A stretch of DNA of 64,000 bases from Sclerodactyla briareus (lineage: Eukaryota > Echinodermata > Holothuroidea > Dendrochirotida > Sclerodactylidae), in NCBI GenBank assembly GCA_026419785.1, contig JAODTK010005884.1, positions 1-64,000 of the forward strand. Reading direction: 5' to 3'. Made by a program: the position numbers and the translations under genes. The notes under the pieces are model-generated. The model was not told where the DNA came from, searched no databases, and saw only the letters and a program-made list of their open reading frames with translations. Numbering within the stretch: position 1 is the first letter of the stretch; each line of letters starts with the position of its first letter. Below, piece after piece: positions 12,401 to 24,200 of the stretch.

Positions 12401-13563
12401 ACAGTGGCCATTACGAGAAGAGCGGGTTCTCGCGATGCTTTTCGCGCCCTTTCTGTTTCTCTTGAACATCTTCTACATCTACAACCATTCATATTTGGGA
12501 ATCACAAGCACCCATCCTGAGGGAGGGAGGCCATCAAACAGACAGATACTCTCACCACAGAACTAACAACAGCATGGGTACTCGGCCTAAAAGGTACCAG
12601 TGGCAGCGGGCATAGCCTCACCTCAGTTTCCTTGTCCTCTGGCTCATTCATATCCCCAGATACCTTAATTAGTCCGCATTCATGGTAAATAGCCCAGGCC
12701 TCTTTATATGCCCACTGAGTTCTCTGTGATACTTCCCTGTTAATAGCTTAAATTGAAGAATGAACCCCAACATCACCATCTTCACGCACTTTCAAAATGC
12801 TATATAACAGGGTGCACTCTCGTCAAATTGAGAGAAAGCATGGAAAGAACAACAAAATCAGGAGTTTGGGTGATACTCCAACCTTGATTTGTGCCCTGAG
12901 CCGGCATTCAGCAGTAGATTGACTTGGTCAATGAATTTATATGACAGGTAAAAAGAACCGGACTGCAATGTTAGTGGCTAACATAGTAAACAGGGACTTT
13001 AACGGGATTTAATAGTCGGCTAACAGGCTTAGTCTGGTGCTTTAGTGATTATGTGTGGGAGATTGCGCAAATCGAGGAAGCTTGACTATGTATAATGTTA
13101 CTATCCCACCACTCTCCGTCCCACCCACCCCCTTTCCCTGTCAGATTACACATGTGTGTTTTGGTATGGAAATCAGATTATTCATTCACTCCAGGTACTG
13201 GTACTTTCCCCTGTAATAATATGTATGCAGCATGGAGCCTAAGCTATGCACAATGTGCATAGCGTAAGCCCACCTATCATTTTGAGTCTATAGTACATTT
13301 TCAAAGTAGAAAAATCATTCTTGATGTCTCTCAAACCCGGTAGGGAAAATTCAAGTTATAAGGATTTGTGTGTCAAATCCCTCAACTCCCATCAAATCAA
13401 TCTCTTTTTTTTTTGGCAGTTCCTACGCCAGGAGGAGAACTCCCCCGCACCCTCTGATGGGGGCTCCGTAGCGAGGCAGGATGGAAACATCCACACCGGC
13501 TGAACAGGAGATGACAAGGACGACGAAAATAACACCTGGAACTGGAACCAACGCACGATGTAG
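4580..13563 (+). CDS. UBXN4: UBX domain-containing protein 4 orthologue (multi-exon, frame-broken, N-terminus not found)
   Basis: Exons read from the sequence: 4580-4644 (linker, tentative), 5137-5263, 5820-6120 (charged helix), 8454-8555 and 10923-11059 (UBX domain), 12379 to about 12577 (membrane anchor) and 13420-13563 (C-terminus). They match the order of parts in vertebrate UBXN4 (about 508 residues): Glu/Lys/Arg-rich helix, UBX fold, intramembrane segment, and a tail ending in a DDENNTW motif plus about six residues. UBXN4 is an ER membrane protein facing the cytosol that recruits p97/VCP to ER-associated degradation; that role is taken from the family. Introns have GT-AG ends and the joins 5263/5820, 8555/10923 and 11059/12379 keep phase. 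Several exons need one or more single-base frame corrections, so the stretch is either a recently broken gene or, more likely, a real gene with assembly indels. The N-terminal thioredoxin-like exons were not recognised in the first 4.5 kb. Confidence 0.82.
5137..5263 (+). CDS. UBXN4: UBXN4 charged-helix exon, first part
   Basis: The exon is bounded by TTGCAG and GAG|GTAAGA. Its 3' half reads MEEVHAKKEAQKRE, aligning with the start of the UBXN4 coiled region (an ERREEKRKEEE-like stretch in vertebrates). Its 5' half is Ser/Pro/Gln-rich linker. An upstream frame giving ALTQER and the downstream MEEVHAKK frame are offset by one base near 5211, so one indel is needed for a continuous reading. The exon ends in phase 0, matching the next exon. 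Confidence 0.7.
5820..6120 (+). CDS. UBXN4: UBXN4 charged-helix exon, main part
   Basis: The acceptor is TTTTCTCAG at 5811-5819 and the donor GTAAAT at 6121. The exon opens in phase 0 with AAKSKELDRRKVGQAMQKAQ, which aligns with the IERRKTGKEM segment of vertebrate UBXN4. It continues in another frame with EIRKERMEDKLAKQKIREQ, the counterpart of the AARERIKQQIALDRAERAARF region, and then in a third frame with AAKREEKMEKRGLEEEAG. At least three frame changes occur within 301 bases. The exon is clearly GC-richer than its surroundings, so it is easily picked out by composition. Confidence 0.82.
6215..6830. repeat. Dispersed repeat with AT-rich core in a UBXN4 intron
   Basis: The left end (CTCGGTGCCTATATAGCGCC...GGCGCTTTACA) forms a GGCGC/GCGCC inverted pair, a pattern common in dispersed repeats of marine invertebrates. 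The right part (AAGAGATTTCTTAAAACATAAATCGATGGGCTGTCACGG...CATTCCACAGAGG) looks like the 3' part of the same kind of element. Between them lies an AT microsatellite at about 6415-6500. The class of the element is not determined. Confidence 0.5.
6417..6500. repeat. (TA)n microsatellite
   Basis: The tract is nearly pure TA with a few ATT interruptions, so it can fold on itself. It sits inside the dispersed repeat in the UBXN4 intron. Confidence 0.95.
8454..8555 (+). CDS. UBXN4: UBXN4 UBX domain, first exon
   Basis: The acceptor is CCCCCTTCTCCAG. The reading TARIQFRLPDGSKLLQQF is the first beta hairpin of a UBX domain; vertebrate UBXN4 has VARIQFRLPDGSSFTNQF. One base is missing near 8525, where the frame hits TAG; beyond it the other frame continues LAEAHQYVTE, matching the first helix (LEEARQF). 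The exon ends in phase 0 at a GTAGGA donor. The last 34 exon bases plus the donor are repeated twice more downstream (8567-8655). The UBX fold binds the N domain of p97/VCP. Confidence 0.85.
8522..8655 (+). repeat. Three tandem copies of an exon end and splice donor
   Basis: Copies of 45, 44 and about 45 bases start at 8522, 8567 and 8611. Each holds a CTACCTAGCAGAGG-type start, the end of the UBX exon and GAGGTAGGATA. Copy 1 is the real exon end and donor. Using the donor of copy 2 or 3 would read GTA GGA TAA straight after the exon and stop translation, so copy 1 is the only productive site. The copies differ at several bases, so this is a real duplication rather than simple sequencing stutter. 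Confidence 0.85.
10923..11059 (+). CDS. UBXN4: UBXN4 UBX domain, second exon
   Basis: The acceptor is TTCCTCTTCCTTCATCAG. The exon opens in phase 0 with QVGDNTQEFN, matching the helix-turn that precedes the FPRRE loop in vertebrate UBXN4 (QTVGNTYGNF). After a one-base shift it reads PQRQLDTGDHGHFIVDLQ, the counterpart of FPRREFTKEDYKKKLLDLE, including the Pro-x-Arg loop that contacts p97/VCP. After another shift it reads APSAALYYFTVE, matching the final strand LAPSASVVLLP. The donor GTAACG leaves phase 2, which fits the next exon exactly. Confidence 0.75.
11375..11395 (+). repeat. Poly(A) tract, 21 bases
   Basis: A pure A run lies in the intron after the second UBX exon. It could be the tail of a retroposed fragment, but no body was recognised upstream. 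Confidence 0.9.
12379..12577 (+). CDS. UBXN4: UBXN4 membrane-anchor exon (3' end uncertain)
   Basis: The acceptor CACAACACAG leads into a phase-2 start reading IWAFIQS, the counterpart of DIWTLLG just after the UBX domain in vertebrate UBXN4. After a frame change near 12430 it reads VLAMLFAPFLFLLNIFYIY, a strongly hydrophobic stretch in the position of the ER membrane hairpin. A Thr/Pro/Gly/Arg-rich tail follows. No perfect donor is visible; GG|GTACTC near 12577 is the best guess. A TAA at about 12562 in one frame would be another explanation of the end. Confidence 0.65.
13420..13563 (+). CDS. UBXN4: UBXN4 C-terminal exon
   Basis: The acceptor follows a long T tract (TTTTTTTTTTGGCAG). The exon reads FLRQEENSPAPSDGG and onward, and finishes DDKDDENNTWNWNQRTM then TAG at 13561-13563. 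Vertebrate UBXN4 ends with the closely similar DDGDDENNTWNGNSTQQM, which makes this the most diagnostic exon. A TGA at 13501-13503 lies in the same frame between the two parts, where the vertebrate protein reads YRLRTQ. The bases CCGGCTGAACAG can encode the matching RLN in another frame, so a small local indel pair is likelier than true termination. Confidence 0.85.
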
Positions 13564-16500
13564 AGGAAGAAGAGTGCTTGCTCTCAAAACAAAGAACAGG
13601 TGACAGCAGAAGATAGGCCATCATTCTGAGAATGCAAAACATGAAATATACACAGAAAATGCAATAGGATTGGAACCCATGGTGTTCACTCACATGGGGG
13701 TATAGTATTTGCCTTTCTTCAAGGGGGAGGCACTTTTGCACTGGGCTGGATTTAGTCCTTGCTTCGGGACTCTAGTATTTGAGGTGCCTGAATTTCCAGG
13801 ATAGATATTTTTCAATCTTTTTGTCAAGCTAACTCGGCTGGATGACTAGAGAGAATATTCTTGACCTAGCTTCCAGTACACAGGATAACCCATGGCTGAT
13901 CTTCTGTCCTTCCCTTCGTAGATGGTTTTCCCTACAGATCAAACCGGGACAACTTGCTGCTGATATTAGCTGTTAGTTTTTCAATGTAACTGTGGATGCT
14001 TCTTGGGGCAATCAGTTGTGAAACACACAGGTGGAAGGGTGAACCCTCTGTCATGTATGAATTTCTTCCTTTGGTTGCAATCCTGACAACTGGCAGAGCC
14101 ATCCGATTACATTTTGCTGAGGTTCCTCTTATAAAAATTTACGATTCCCCCGAGGCAGTCATGACCAAGAGACCCAAAAAAATTAGTGCCTGCTGTTTGG
14201 TGTGGGCCATAGAGCCATGTAATGTGAGAATATCCTATGCATCCATGGGTGTCGTTTGTTGAAACTAACGGTGAATCACATCCGAACAAACTTGGTATCA
14301 GCTGCATAGAACAGTCAGACTAGTATACGGCCAACTTCCATAAGCCCGTCTCGTGGCACATCACATCTGCTGCTATGCATCTCGGCCCCCTCATCTATGA
14401 TGAGTACCAGGTGTTCGCACTGGGAGGAGGAAACTGCTGTCCAAGCAGCACTGGGCCCGTCATCTGGACATTAAGAGCAGGTAAGCTAGGGCTGATGTGT
14501 CAGGTGTTCCCATACTTTCTCTCTCATCTCTTCCTTTCGGTTTCCTCCCCTAAGCACATACAGACATACATCTTCTCCACTCAGGCCATGTTACGAGAGT
14601 GGTCAGTTCCTGGAATTCACTGATCATTCTTTCCGAGGGGACGTAGAATGGCTGTCCCAGCACAATTACAACCTCTGCCTCAATTTTCTTGAGTCACATA
14701 GTTTAAAATTAAAAGACAGTTTTCTCTGGTGCTCATCCACAGCCAGGATTCTTTGATGAGCCTAATATTGCTTCTGAACCGAGCATAACGATTAAAAAAA
14801 TCAAATCCTAGGTGTAAATAGTCTTTTAATTTGCATGAGAATAAAACAGGAATAATAAAACAATCATGAGAAAGTTAGAGTCGAAGGGAAATCGTTGATC
14901 ATAACTTCATCATCGCCTCTCTATCAGTTTTTAGGAAATTACATTGCTGAAATGAGCATTGTAATGTAGTAATGTCGAGGGGTAGGGAAATTTCCTTGGA
15001 ATTGATTGTTTCTGAGGTTCACCCCCTTCATTTTTACTCAAATTTAAGGAACCAGACTTCATTCACAACAAAGGATAGCCTAATGCATGTAATATAGCGT
15101 CCTCACATTTTAATGCATGCTCCCTATTATTTATGGAAGGTCAAGAACCCGCATTATGGAGCGTTAACAAATGTGTGAATTATCAGAGCACATATCTGTG
15201 ACAAGCCGATGAAGTCAGTGCAAATGGTCCAATGACAACATCCTTGGGGTTTGTGATAATACAGAATTCCGGGGTTGTGCCCCTACTCGAAAAATCTGAA
15301 GAATTCCCTAACTTGCTGGTGTTTTTTCACTTCATGCTTCCTCTCAATTCAAAATATTCGGCTTCATGAGAACATTTTATGTGATACTTGTATCAATGGA
15401 TGGCAAATATTGTCATTATAAATTTCAGTTCAGTTAAGTCCACAACAATGAAGGGTGGGTGGTGAGGTACTATAATGGGTCGAGAGTCTGGTAAGACGAT
15501 GATAAATTGAAAAAGAGAAGTCTGTATATATTTATCTTTATACTTTATCATTCTACTGTGCCTGTGTGTTATACTGTCTAAATCAGGCCTGTGGCCAGAT
15601 GTGTGGCAGATCGTCTTGTTGCCAAGAGCAACACTACGTCACATGATGTTTTATTTCTTTTTAAGGTATGTCGCCTGATACATAGGCAAAGATTTTTCTT
15701 GTGGCAGCCGATACTAATTTTGAAATTTGTTGTATGCGTAGGGGTAGTTCTAATGGCCTTCAACAGCTCAACCTAATTTTTTGTGTCGTGGAAGAAATGC
15801 GGATCAGAATTCTAGCAGAGATAGCTGCTCTCAGGCTGTATAGCTCCAGTTCCTCGAGCATTCTACGGGCCAGAAAAAACTAGACTCGCAGCCAGATTTG
15901 GTGTGTTTAGGTTTGCCGCCCAATGACCTGGTCTAAAGCACTCAACAGTTGTTACCCCCCCCCGTGAACGTAGGCAGGATTTTAGTGGGATGAAGCATGG
16001 TCTTGCATGGTTCACAAAATTGCTTACTGTGGTAAGAACTATCCACAGCTAGGAAGGAACTAGCCATGTCTGTCAGGTAGATATGTCTATGTGGGGACAC
16101 TTGGTGGTGAGAATCAGACATCTTCTTATCAATTGCAGTTTTGCCCTGCACCATAGGCAATTTTGCCTGGCAGGTGTCACTTTTGAACTCAAACCAGCTA
16201 TTGTGATCGGCCACCGAATCCTATCTGTCATCCATCCAGTCCCCTGTCATCGTTTGGCCTTTTTGGGCTCTCTCAAATGTTTTCTTTCTTGATGGATGTT
16301 GACCCAACTGAAACACAATGATTTATTGACCCATGGTCCAAGGTCTAAGAAGTATTGAAGAGACCTAATATGGGTTTCTACCCATATATTGCCCAACCTT
16401 GTGGGGGAGATTTCAGAGGTATTCGTGATCAGTGATTCGACCATTGTAAGACAATGCGACTACGTGACTCTTCTCGCCATATACGCCTCACACGCAAAAT

Positions 16501-17997
16501 GCTATAAACCAGAAAAGAGTATATATGATTACCAATACTTTCCCAGAAAAGTATCAAAGACGCTAATGTTACATGACATCACAAATCCGGCGAGATTGAA
16601 CAGCGACAACCTGAATTCTTTGTTAGTGGTATGATAGCAATAATGCCTTACACCGTACCAATGACTACAACACTTTTGACGAGGGCAAGCTGGCCATTGT
16701 CAAAGTATGCTGTTCGCCTTTGTTTGGCAAAGTAAATCATCTGTCCGCTTGAGAATGATCTATTCTAGATTGCAATGTTAGATTACTGGCAGAGCATTTA
16801 GCAGCCTCGTAGATGAAGAGGATATTGCTTGCCAGCCCCGTCCCTGGCTCAAGGTCTGCAGTATCAAGGTCCAGAGTGTAGGTCATGCGATTTGCGTGCT
16901 TGGGCATGCCTTCTTTGACATGATGGTCCTGACAGAAGGCCCCAAATTGTGGTCACTGGTAGCGCAGGGTCCATGCTGATCAGGTCGCCGCCAGGGGCAG
17001 AGTGGGGGTCCAAATGGCCCATCTGCCGGACGTCATAACATTCTCAATTCTCACCCATATCTGGGAAAAGAGCGATATGGGAAAGTTACTTTAGTTTTGT
17101 GGGGACTGTAATGGATTGCTTTCACTACTCCATTACAAAGCACCGACACTAGGAATCAGGTTCCATATTGTAGTATGATTGTAGTATGTAAAAATAGTGT
17201 ATCAATCTCGCAGGAAGATGAAACTGGAGCCCTCTCATCTCGGATTTTTCCAGAGGAATGCTTTCCAGGCCCCGCCGGGGGCCTAGGACTTCAACTTCAA
17301 ATCCTTCTGTAATCACTATTACGATGGGTTTGTATACCTCGGATCTTGAGATCATGGGTAACTATAGGACTTAAATGGGACTAAGGTGGAATGCTCAAAG
17401 AGTTAATTTATGTGATTTGTTATTATCAGGGTGACCACGCAGTACATTCTCCCCTCATTCCAGTTGAAGCCAGCAGAGAATACAATACCCCCTCCACTAA
17501 CACCCCACCTTGTACGGTTCTCTCAACCTCAGGCTGGATTGATTTACCCACATAACATTAATCGTGACCATCAATAACGACAGCAGCACTAGTATGGAGC
17601 CGTCAATTGTACCCCTGCCCTCAGACCCCCGCAAGAGGTTCGTCATTGTAGTGCTGTTTACAGGAATATTATGACGCAGGGTATCGTCACTTTTGGCCAG
17701 AGGCTGTCACAATCCGATAATATTGTAGGGTGTCTGGACCGTAACGTGACTATAGGGACCGTCACCGTTGTACGTCTTTTTGGCAATTCTGGTGTGTCAC
17801 GTTCAGGCAGTAGTAAGTCGCATTTCTAAGACCGAGTGGTGTTACGCACATTGGAAGGACGACGACACCTTTCCCGGGGGACTGGGGTGGGGATTACAAT
17901 GGCAGCTGCATATCAGTCAGTGTCGATCGAAGGGAACATGAAAGAGTGACCAGATAGTGTCGGAGTGAGTCCTCTCTGCCAAAGATTTAACTAGTAC
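13564..17997. other. UBXN4 3' region and unassigned sequence
   Basis: No coding family was recognised. A segment at about 14365-14482 ends in a good donor (GCAG|GTAAGC) and is open as LIYDEYQVFALGGGNCC, but has no match I know. AATAAA hexamers near 14842 and 14855 could serve as UBXN4 polyadenylation signals, giving a 3' UTR of about 1.3 kb; this is inference from the hexamer alone. Confidence 0.4.
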
Positions 17998-18271
17998 CTG
18001 GTCCATGTAGAGATACGACCACTGATGTGATCGGTAAAACTGTAGGCAGACGATGCACGCGTGGCGCTGCGGGAACTGGTCTGGCTCGCACTCCAGTTTA
18101 GGGTGTAGTAGAATATCCCGTCTTCCTGAAGTTGGCCAAGGACTCCGTACTTTAGCAGAGGGTCGGGGAAGATATGGCGGTTGTTGTCGAAACCGTCCAG
18201 TAATACCGTGCGAAGTATCTCTGTCGCTGTCATCAGTCCGCCCCAACCGACTCCATCACGGGTCGTCATCG
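17998..18271 (-). other. Possible coding exon, unknown product
   Basis: On the - strand the segment lies between CCGCGCAG and CAG|GTACTA. It is open as GVGWGGLMTATEILRTVLL and onward to FYYTLNW, then continues in a second frame (PQRHACIVCLQFYRSHQWS) to the donor. The need for one frame change resembles the two recognised genes. I do not recognise a domain, and open frames of this length are expected by chance in this window. Confidence 0.22.
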
Positions 18272-21200
18272 CTGCGCGGAGGGTGCTAGAGCGTGGTTAG
18301 CCCAAGTATCCTGTGGGATGAAATGAAAACGTTGGTCTTACACGTAGAAAGAATGTATCGATAATCTCTAATTTTGCCTTTCCCGACTGCCTGGGCGTTT
18401 TCAGCATGCTTACTATTGATTCAAATACAGAGCCAAGAACTGTGAGAACTTACCTGAAATGAAACAGCATTACAGCAACTCCTTTGCCTACGCAAGATTG
18501 CAGCACAAAAACAAACTGGATACTATGAGTAAAAGTGAATCCCTTGTGATACCATGTGCCATTCGTTGGCGTCGTAGGGTATGCTATAACCATGCTCAAA
18601 TGGGCGCAAAATGGATTGTGTGGCTTCTCCATTAGGGATCAGTTTACTTCTACTCTTATCATTGATGTCCAGCGACACAAACTATGTGAGCGAGATTAAT
18701 ATATGAATTGCCAAAGTTTATTCATGACAATCACCTGTGAGCGAAGAACCCCAGCTCAGCCAGGTTGTATGAAGTTTTTACGCCCGGAATTTGAGTGGGC
18801 ATTCCTTAACCGCATCCACTGGAGCCCTGATGAAGTACGTGGCACTCTAAAATAACACTTACGTGTTTAAAGTGTTTCCTCCACGGGTACAACGTGGACT
18901 CTACCAAGAAAACCTTGGAATATAAGCCTGATGCCTCAACCAATCAGGGCCACATATGATTCCTATTATAGAGTGAACGGACATGTGATCACTCCATGAC
19001 ATCTGGCTTCATTTCACTCGGCAGTATGAACTGACTTCAGAGGAAATGATGGTTGAACAAGCTCCCGCAGCTAATACCGAGATACCTCACGAAACGCATG
19101 AAGGAGAGATCCCTGGCCAGCTATGTCTCGGCAGAGACCACAACAGCTAGGTCATTGCACGCAGGGTATATATCTCAATTACAATTCACAATGGCTTCAT
19201 TGTAATATATCACGTGAAACTGGACAGTCTTTAGGCGAGGATTTGTATTTCCGGTGTTTATTCGGGGTTCCAAGAGTGACAGAACAGTTGCTGGACGAGC
19301 GGATGGTTGTTGATTGGCGAAGTAAATCTGACTCCTTCCTAGCGGATTCCTCTTGCTGGCGTATCCGCCACCGACGGTCGCCCACGATGACCCAAAAAAA
19401 TGGTGTTAACCGTCCTTCTGTCTCAATTTGGGAAGTTAACATCCTTCTTGCCTTGGTGGATTGCCGACATCTCTGGCCAGAGCAGTGATACGGACCCTGT
19501 TCTCTGTCAAACATGAAAACAACCGACGAATAACCCATGGCGATTCGTTCTTTCGTTCTCTGGGGAGATCATTCTACAAGTGAAGTTGCAAAGAAGGTAT
19601 TTCTAAGAAGGCAAATCGCCGTTTTGACTAACACACGCGAAGTTCTATGTCTAAACGCTAGTCCCTCGAGCCTGGCACAACTGATACCCCGCACTTTTTG
19701 CAACCATTACTTTATAGTAAACTCTTACTGTTTTCGTAGGATGGGCCAATCTTGGTTTGGAGATGTAAAGGTGATGTAAGGTAATAATTGCTGATGCGGA
19801 GTGGCGGTAGGACTCAAAAATGGGTCACTTCACGTAGGAAAGTGGAAGTGTTCCTATAAGTTTTCGATTTGTCCAGTGGTGATAGGTGGGTTCCTGTGGC
19901 TGATTGTTGCGGAAATAGATGGATCGAGCACTGCGTAGGCACTAATACCAGTTGTGCCGCATTCAACCGCTATGGATTCTATGTGATAATCTCGCTCATA
20001 AAGCCACTTAACGTTCATATCATGATCTGTTGCATTTCCATGTTTGTCGTCGGCCAGCTCTATTTTCAGATTACTTGACGTAATTCGCTTCTTTATTCAA
20101 CGGGATAATTCAATTTGTGACCGCATTTATACCGCACGCCCGTATGCGGCAATCCGCGCCTACCTCAAGGGTGCCTGTCTCCCTCCGTACAGTCCGAGTC
20201 ATCATTAACTTTAACACTGCGCAGTTGCACGGAACAACTGAGGCAAAAGCCCTTCACAGTATCTCGATGTCAGTTGTGAGTACCATAATGACGGTTTTTG
20301 TACCGGGACAAACACGTCGTAGGAGCGAGTACCACTCCCGCTATGATTGATATCATCCAGCCAGGTCATGACAATTAACGACGTTACTAAAAGTGAGATA
20401 TTAGGGCTGCCAAACGAGGCACTCGAATCAAGGTATTGCGCTTTCCTGCTACAACACTGCTGCCAGAACATTTAACGTCGCATATCCCGCCCCCCCCCAT
20501 TATTTCCATTATCTCCGTAAATTCTGGCCCACAATTGTTAAGAGCTAAGGAAAATCCAATTTGAGAGAACACCCCCCCCCCCCCCCCCCCCCTCCGGATT
20601 CTTTACTAGAGAGGTATTTCAAATCGAAGATGGCTTTCCTAATCAGCGACATTTGGTTCGGTTTTTATACTCAAACACAGAACCTATTAGGTCCATCAAT
20701 ACAGAAAGCCAATCAGAAAAACAACCTTCATCATTGAAAGCGCTCTTTTATAACATACGCAGTTATTCAATTACGAGAGAGATTCGGTTTGACCGATCCG
20801 TATATCAACTTCCGGTTCTCGCATGGGGTAACAGCCACTGGCGGTCTAACCCCTTGATCAGCACATGTATCCCCCCTCCACCACCCCTGGGTACCATTTT
20901 TGCAGTTGTTGTTATAACACGGCCTAGTAAAATCAACCAGGTCGTCTCATAATGTCGGCCATTGCCGCCCTTAGTTACCTGTGAAACGTTCTATCAGAAG
21001 AAAGCTATAATCTGAGAAATTGAAATCTAAAATTTAAAACCCCGAGTCCGAGTAAGCTATGTGGTATTTGCCCAGAATACTCATGTATGCTATGCGCCAG
21101 CGGTCAAGTTGAAATGATGATACATAAGGGTTTATCTCGCAAGACTATATTTAAAGTGACCCCCGCCCCCTCAAACCACCTGGTCCAGTGCATGACGCGT

Positions 21201-24200
21201 AATATTGCATTCCTCTTGGTTGCCCACTCGGGGTAGTATTTAGCGTGAGAGTACGCGATGGCATTACAGCCAGTACCCCAGGTGTGGAAATGGTGATTCG
21301 CGTAGGACCGAACCCGAAGTTCGTTCCAGGGGAGGAAGAGTCTTCGTGCTCCTTCGCACCACGGTTGGTTAAACTCCCCAGACAGGGTATATTTAAAAAA
21401 TTGAAGCGATAGAGCGGGAAAAATGATATAGAGTGAAAACGTGGGAAAGCACCAGTATGCCAATGTTCAGATCTTGAATCCCTATATTTGACGCCTTGTT
21501 ACCCTTATCACATGACTGGGAAGCTGGCCCGTGCCTAGGAAAATCAGAGTAAGTAACAGCGAGATCGGGGTGATGGTTGAAAACCTCCTGGCCCTCTGAA
21601 AAGCTTGCGGTCATGGGAACGATTCTAGGTTGCTAAACTCTGCTCAGTACCTTGTGTACCCCCTACACCCAACTGAAACTTCTGTACGGAACAGACATCC
21701 GATAAGCCCGAGCCAAAGGTTAGGCACTGCCTCAGCGATTCGTCGAGGTCCTCGTAGTGGTTGGTGCCAAACGCCCTCGATATGGTCGCTAGTCTCGTCA
21801 CCATACCGATGCTCTGCCAGCCCAGTTAGCTCTGTGCCCCACTAAGCTAGACAATCAGCCACCAGGTTTCATACGTGCGTCTTGCTCAATGGCCGGCAAG
21901 GAGTTCTGTAAGGTCTAGGATATGTGCGCTGTTTCTGTACGTGATCAGGCAAAACGGATGCAAAGCAAATGGGGATATATCCGACTGTCTTGAAAATTTT
22001 CTATCAAGTTTTGAAAACATAGTGAATTACCAACCCCGGGAACCACCAGCACAACGGCAAATCGATAATCTGGCCAAAATTATCGATAATGTTGAAATGA
22101 TAGGCCTAACAATAGGATTTAGGACTATCCATATTGATAGGTTACAAGGGTAGCCCCACCTGAATTTAGATTCAATCGATACTGGCTTAACACATTAATG
22201 AACCCAAAGAACCTCCCATCGAGCTGTTCCTGATTACCCTTAATCCTCTACCTGATGCTGGATCTGGTCCAACTCTCTGCGCGATGGGGGAGGTTTCCTG
22301 CAAACACCCACCAGTCACCCACGTGACCATGCCGGGCCCCAAACTGCCTCCTGCCGAGTGAGAAACAGGACCACAGCAATTCATTCCATATGTACACAAG
22401 CTCAACAGAAAATCTTCCATGGGATCGAGTTGCTTTGTGATGGATGGGTACAAACGGATTCGGCAGGTGACGTGAGAGACCATAATAACCAAACTGCAAG
22501 AGACCAAACGGGACACATTCTGCGTTCCGTTTAATTCTATAGTGGAGCGAAACGAACGATGTCTCAGTCATCAACAACCATCAAATTGAGTATAGACGAA
22601 TAACCTCTGACCAGAAGGGGAAGGAAAGCGTGAGTATTATTCATTAGTTTGTCATAGCTCACCGCTTTTGGACTGCCTGTGAAATTAGGGCTGAAGAAGA
22701 ATCGACAAAGCTATATCCCATGCAGGTTTTAGACAATATTTAGGATTCGGGATTATTATCATGATTGAAACGCGTTGGGGCAAAACTAAGGTCATTCCCA
22801 CTATGGCGTGCTTGGCAAATACTTCCTTATATAGTTTTCTACTAATTCGAATCTTCAATTTGGACCACGTGTTTCCATTCACTGGATTTCATTGAAACAC
22901 GTTCTGCAATGATGAACAACCTATAGTTTGGCGAAAACATCAGTTTCCAATGGTTTGGGAAAATTCCCCCCATGTTTGTACGCTCCAGTGGTGGCATATC
23001 ATTCTTTTAACACGGATCAAGAGAGGTATTGTTCGTACTCACGATGCGGGAGCGCTAGACCATAAAAGTACATCTTGGTTGGCGTTTGTCGCCGTGAATC
23101 CCCCCGCCCGTTGTTCCAGTCGTATCTGATGTAACCCGAACATCGCCCTCAACGCAGAACTCGTCTTTGGCTTGTCGGTGTATACTCCCGCCGTATATCT
23201 AGGCTCATACATCTGCGTAATCGCCTATTCGGGACCAGTACCTGAAATAGGTTTCAAGAAGCCAAAATCGGAATGTTGGTCCATAGACACATAGTGCTAC
23301 AACGAAGATTTGCTCGGCTTGTAATGCCTCGTGTTACCTTCCAACTCGTAGTATCGTCTCAGTCGCCCGAGGTAATTAGAACGATTCAAGTGGAACTAGC
23401 ATTCTTATATTTCTGCAATCTCTCAACATAGGGTCTGCCACATGTCCACTTTTTCATTGAAAACCTACAGTAAAAGTGTGATTCATTAGATCCAGGTTTG
23501 AGAATTTTCACTTCACATAAATACAATAATAATAATAAAAAACATCAGTATTTTGCTATCTCGTAATCCTCTGAGACATGATAACCCATCAGGTGTTGGA
23601 GGTTATTTTCGCAAAACTAATCCCTGCTAACCCAGTTGCATGATGGCGGTGACTTTCCACCTCCCTGGGGGGACGAAAATTCAAAGATTGAGTCATCGCG
23701 ACGTAACTGTCACTGTCTGAATCAAAGTACGACCCCCACGAACTTCCTAGTGGAGGTCAGTCCGATGTCACCAGGCTCTGAAGATCGAAAATGACTCGCT
23801 TATCGGTGAGAGTGATCTCCTTTGTTGGCTCCGGAACCCACCACGGGCAGTTGTCGGGACAAAAAAATAAATATAGGCCGTATTAGTCCATGACTGACAT
23901 GTGAAGAGCTCAATCATTTGTTTTGAATTTGAGAATAAACACATATATTTAATGATTTAAATTAATAATTTTTTTTATATTTTTCTAAGCACTTAGTCTT
24001 TAAGTGGCAGCGAATTTTTTGCTCAAAGCAAACATTTATCCACAACCTGGCACACTCCAACTGAGCGAGGCTGTATTCAGCATCTCTATGGACGCCTTGA
24101 TGCAACACAAAATGCTCGGAATGTTTTCTTATGCTCTCACTCACCAACAATTAGAAAGACTAGCTCCCCTGGATATTTTCTGGAAGCCTGCCGAGCTTTG

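Noticed and set aside
19123..19538. 121- and 113-codon frames on opposite strands
   Set aside because: They overlap each other on opposite strands without domains, typical of chance frames in GC-balanced sequence.
21104..21463. 119-codon - strand frame, Trp/His-rich
   Set aside because: Some protein-like wording, but no paired splice sites and no recognised motif.
22187..22577. Two overlapping 109-codon - strand frames
   Set aside because: Neither has splice sites or family resemblance; frames of this length are expected by chance here.
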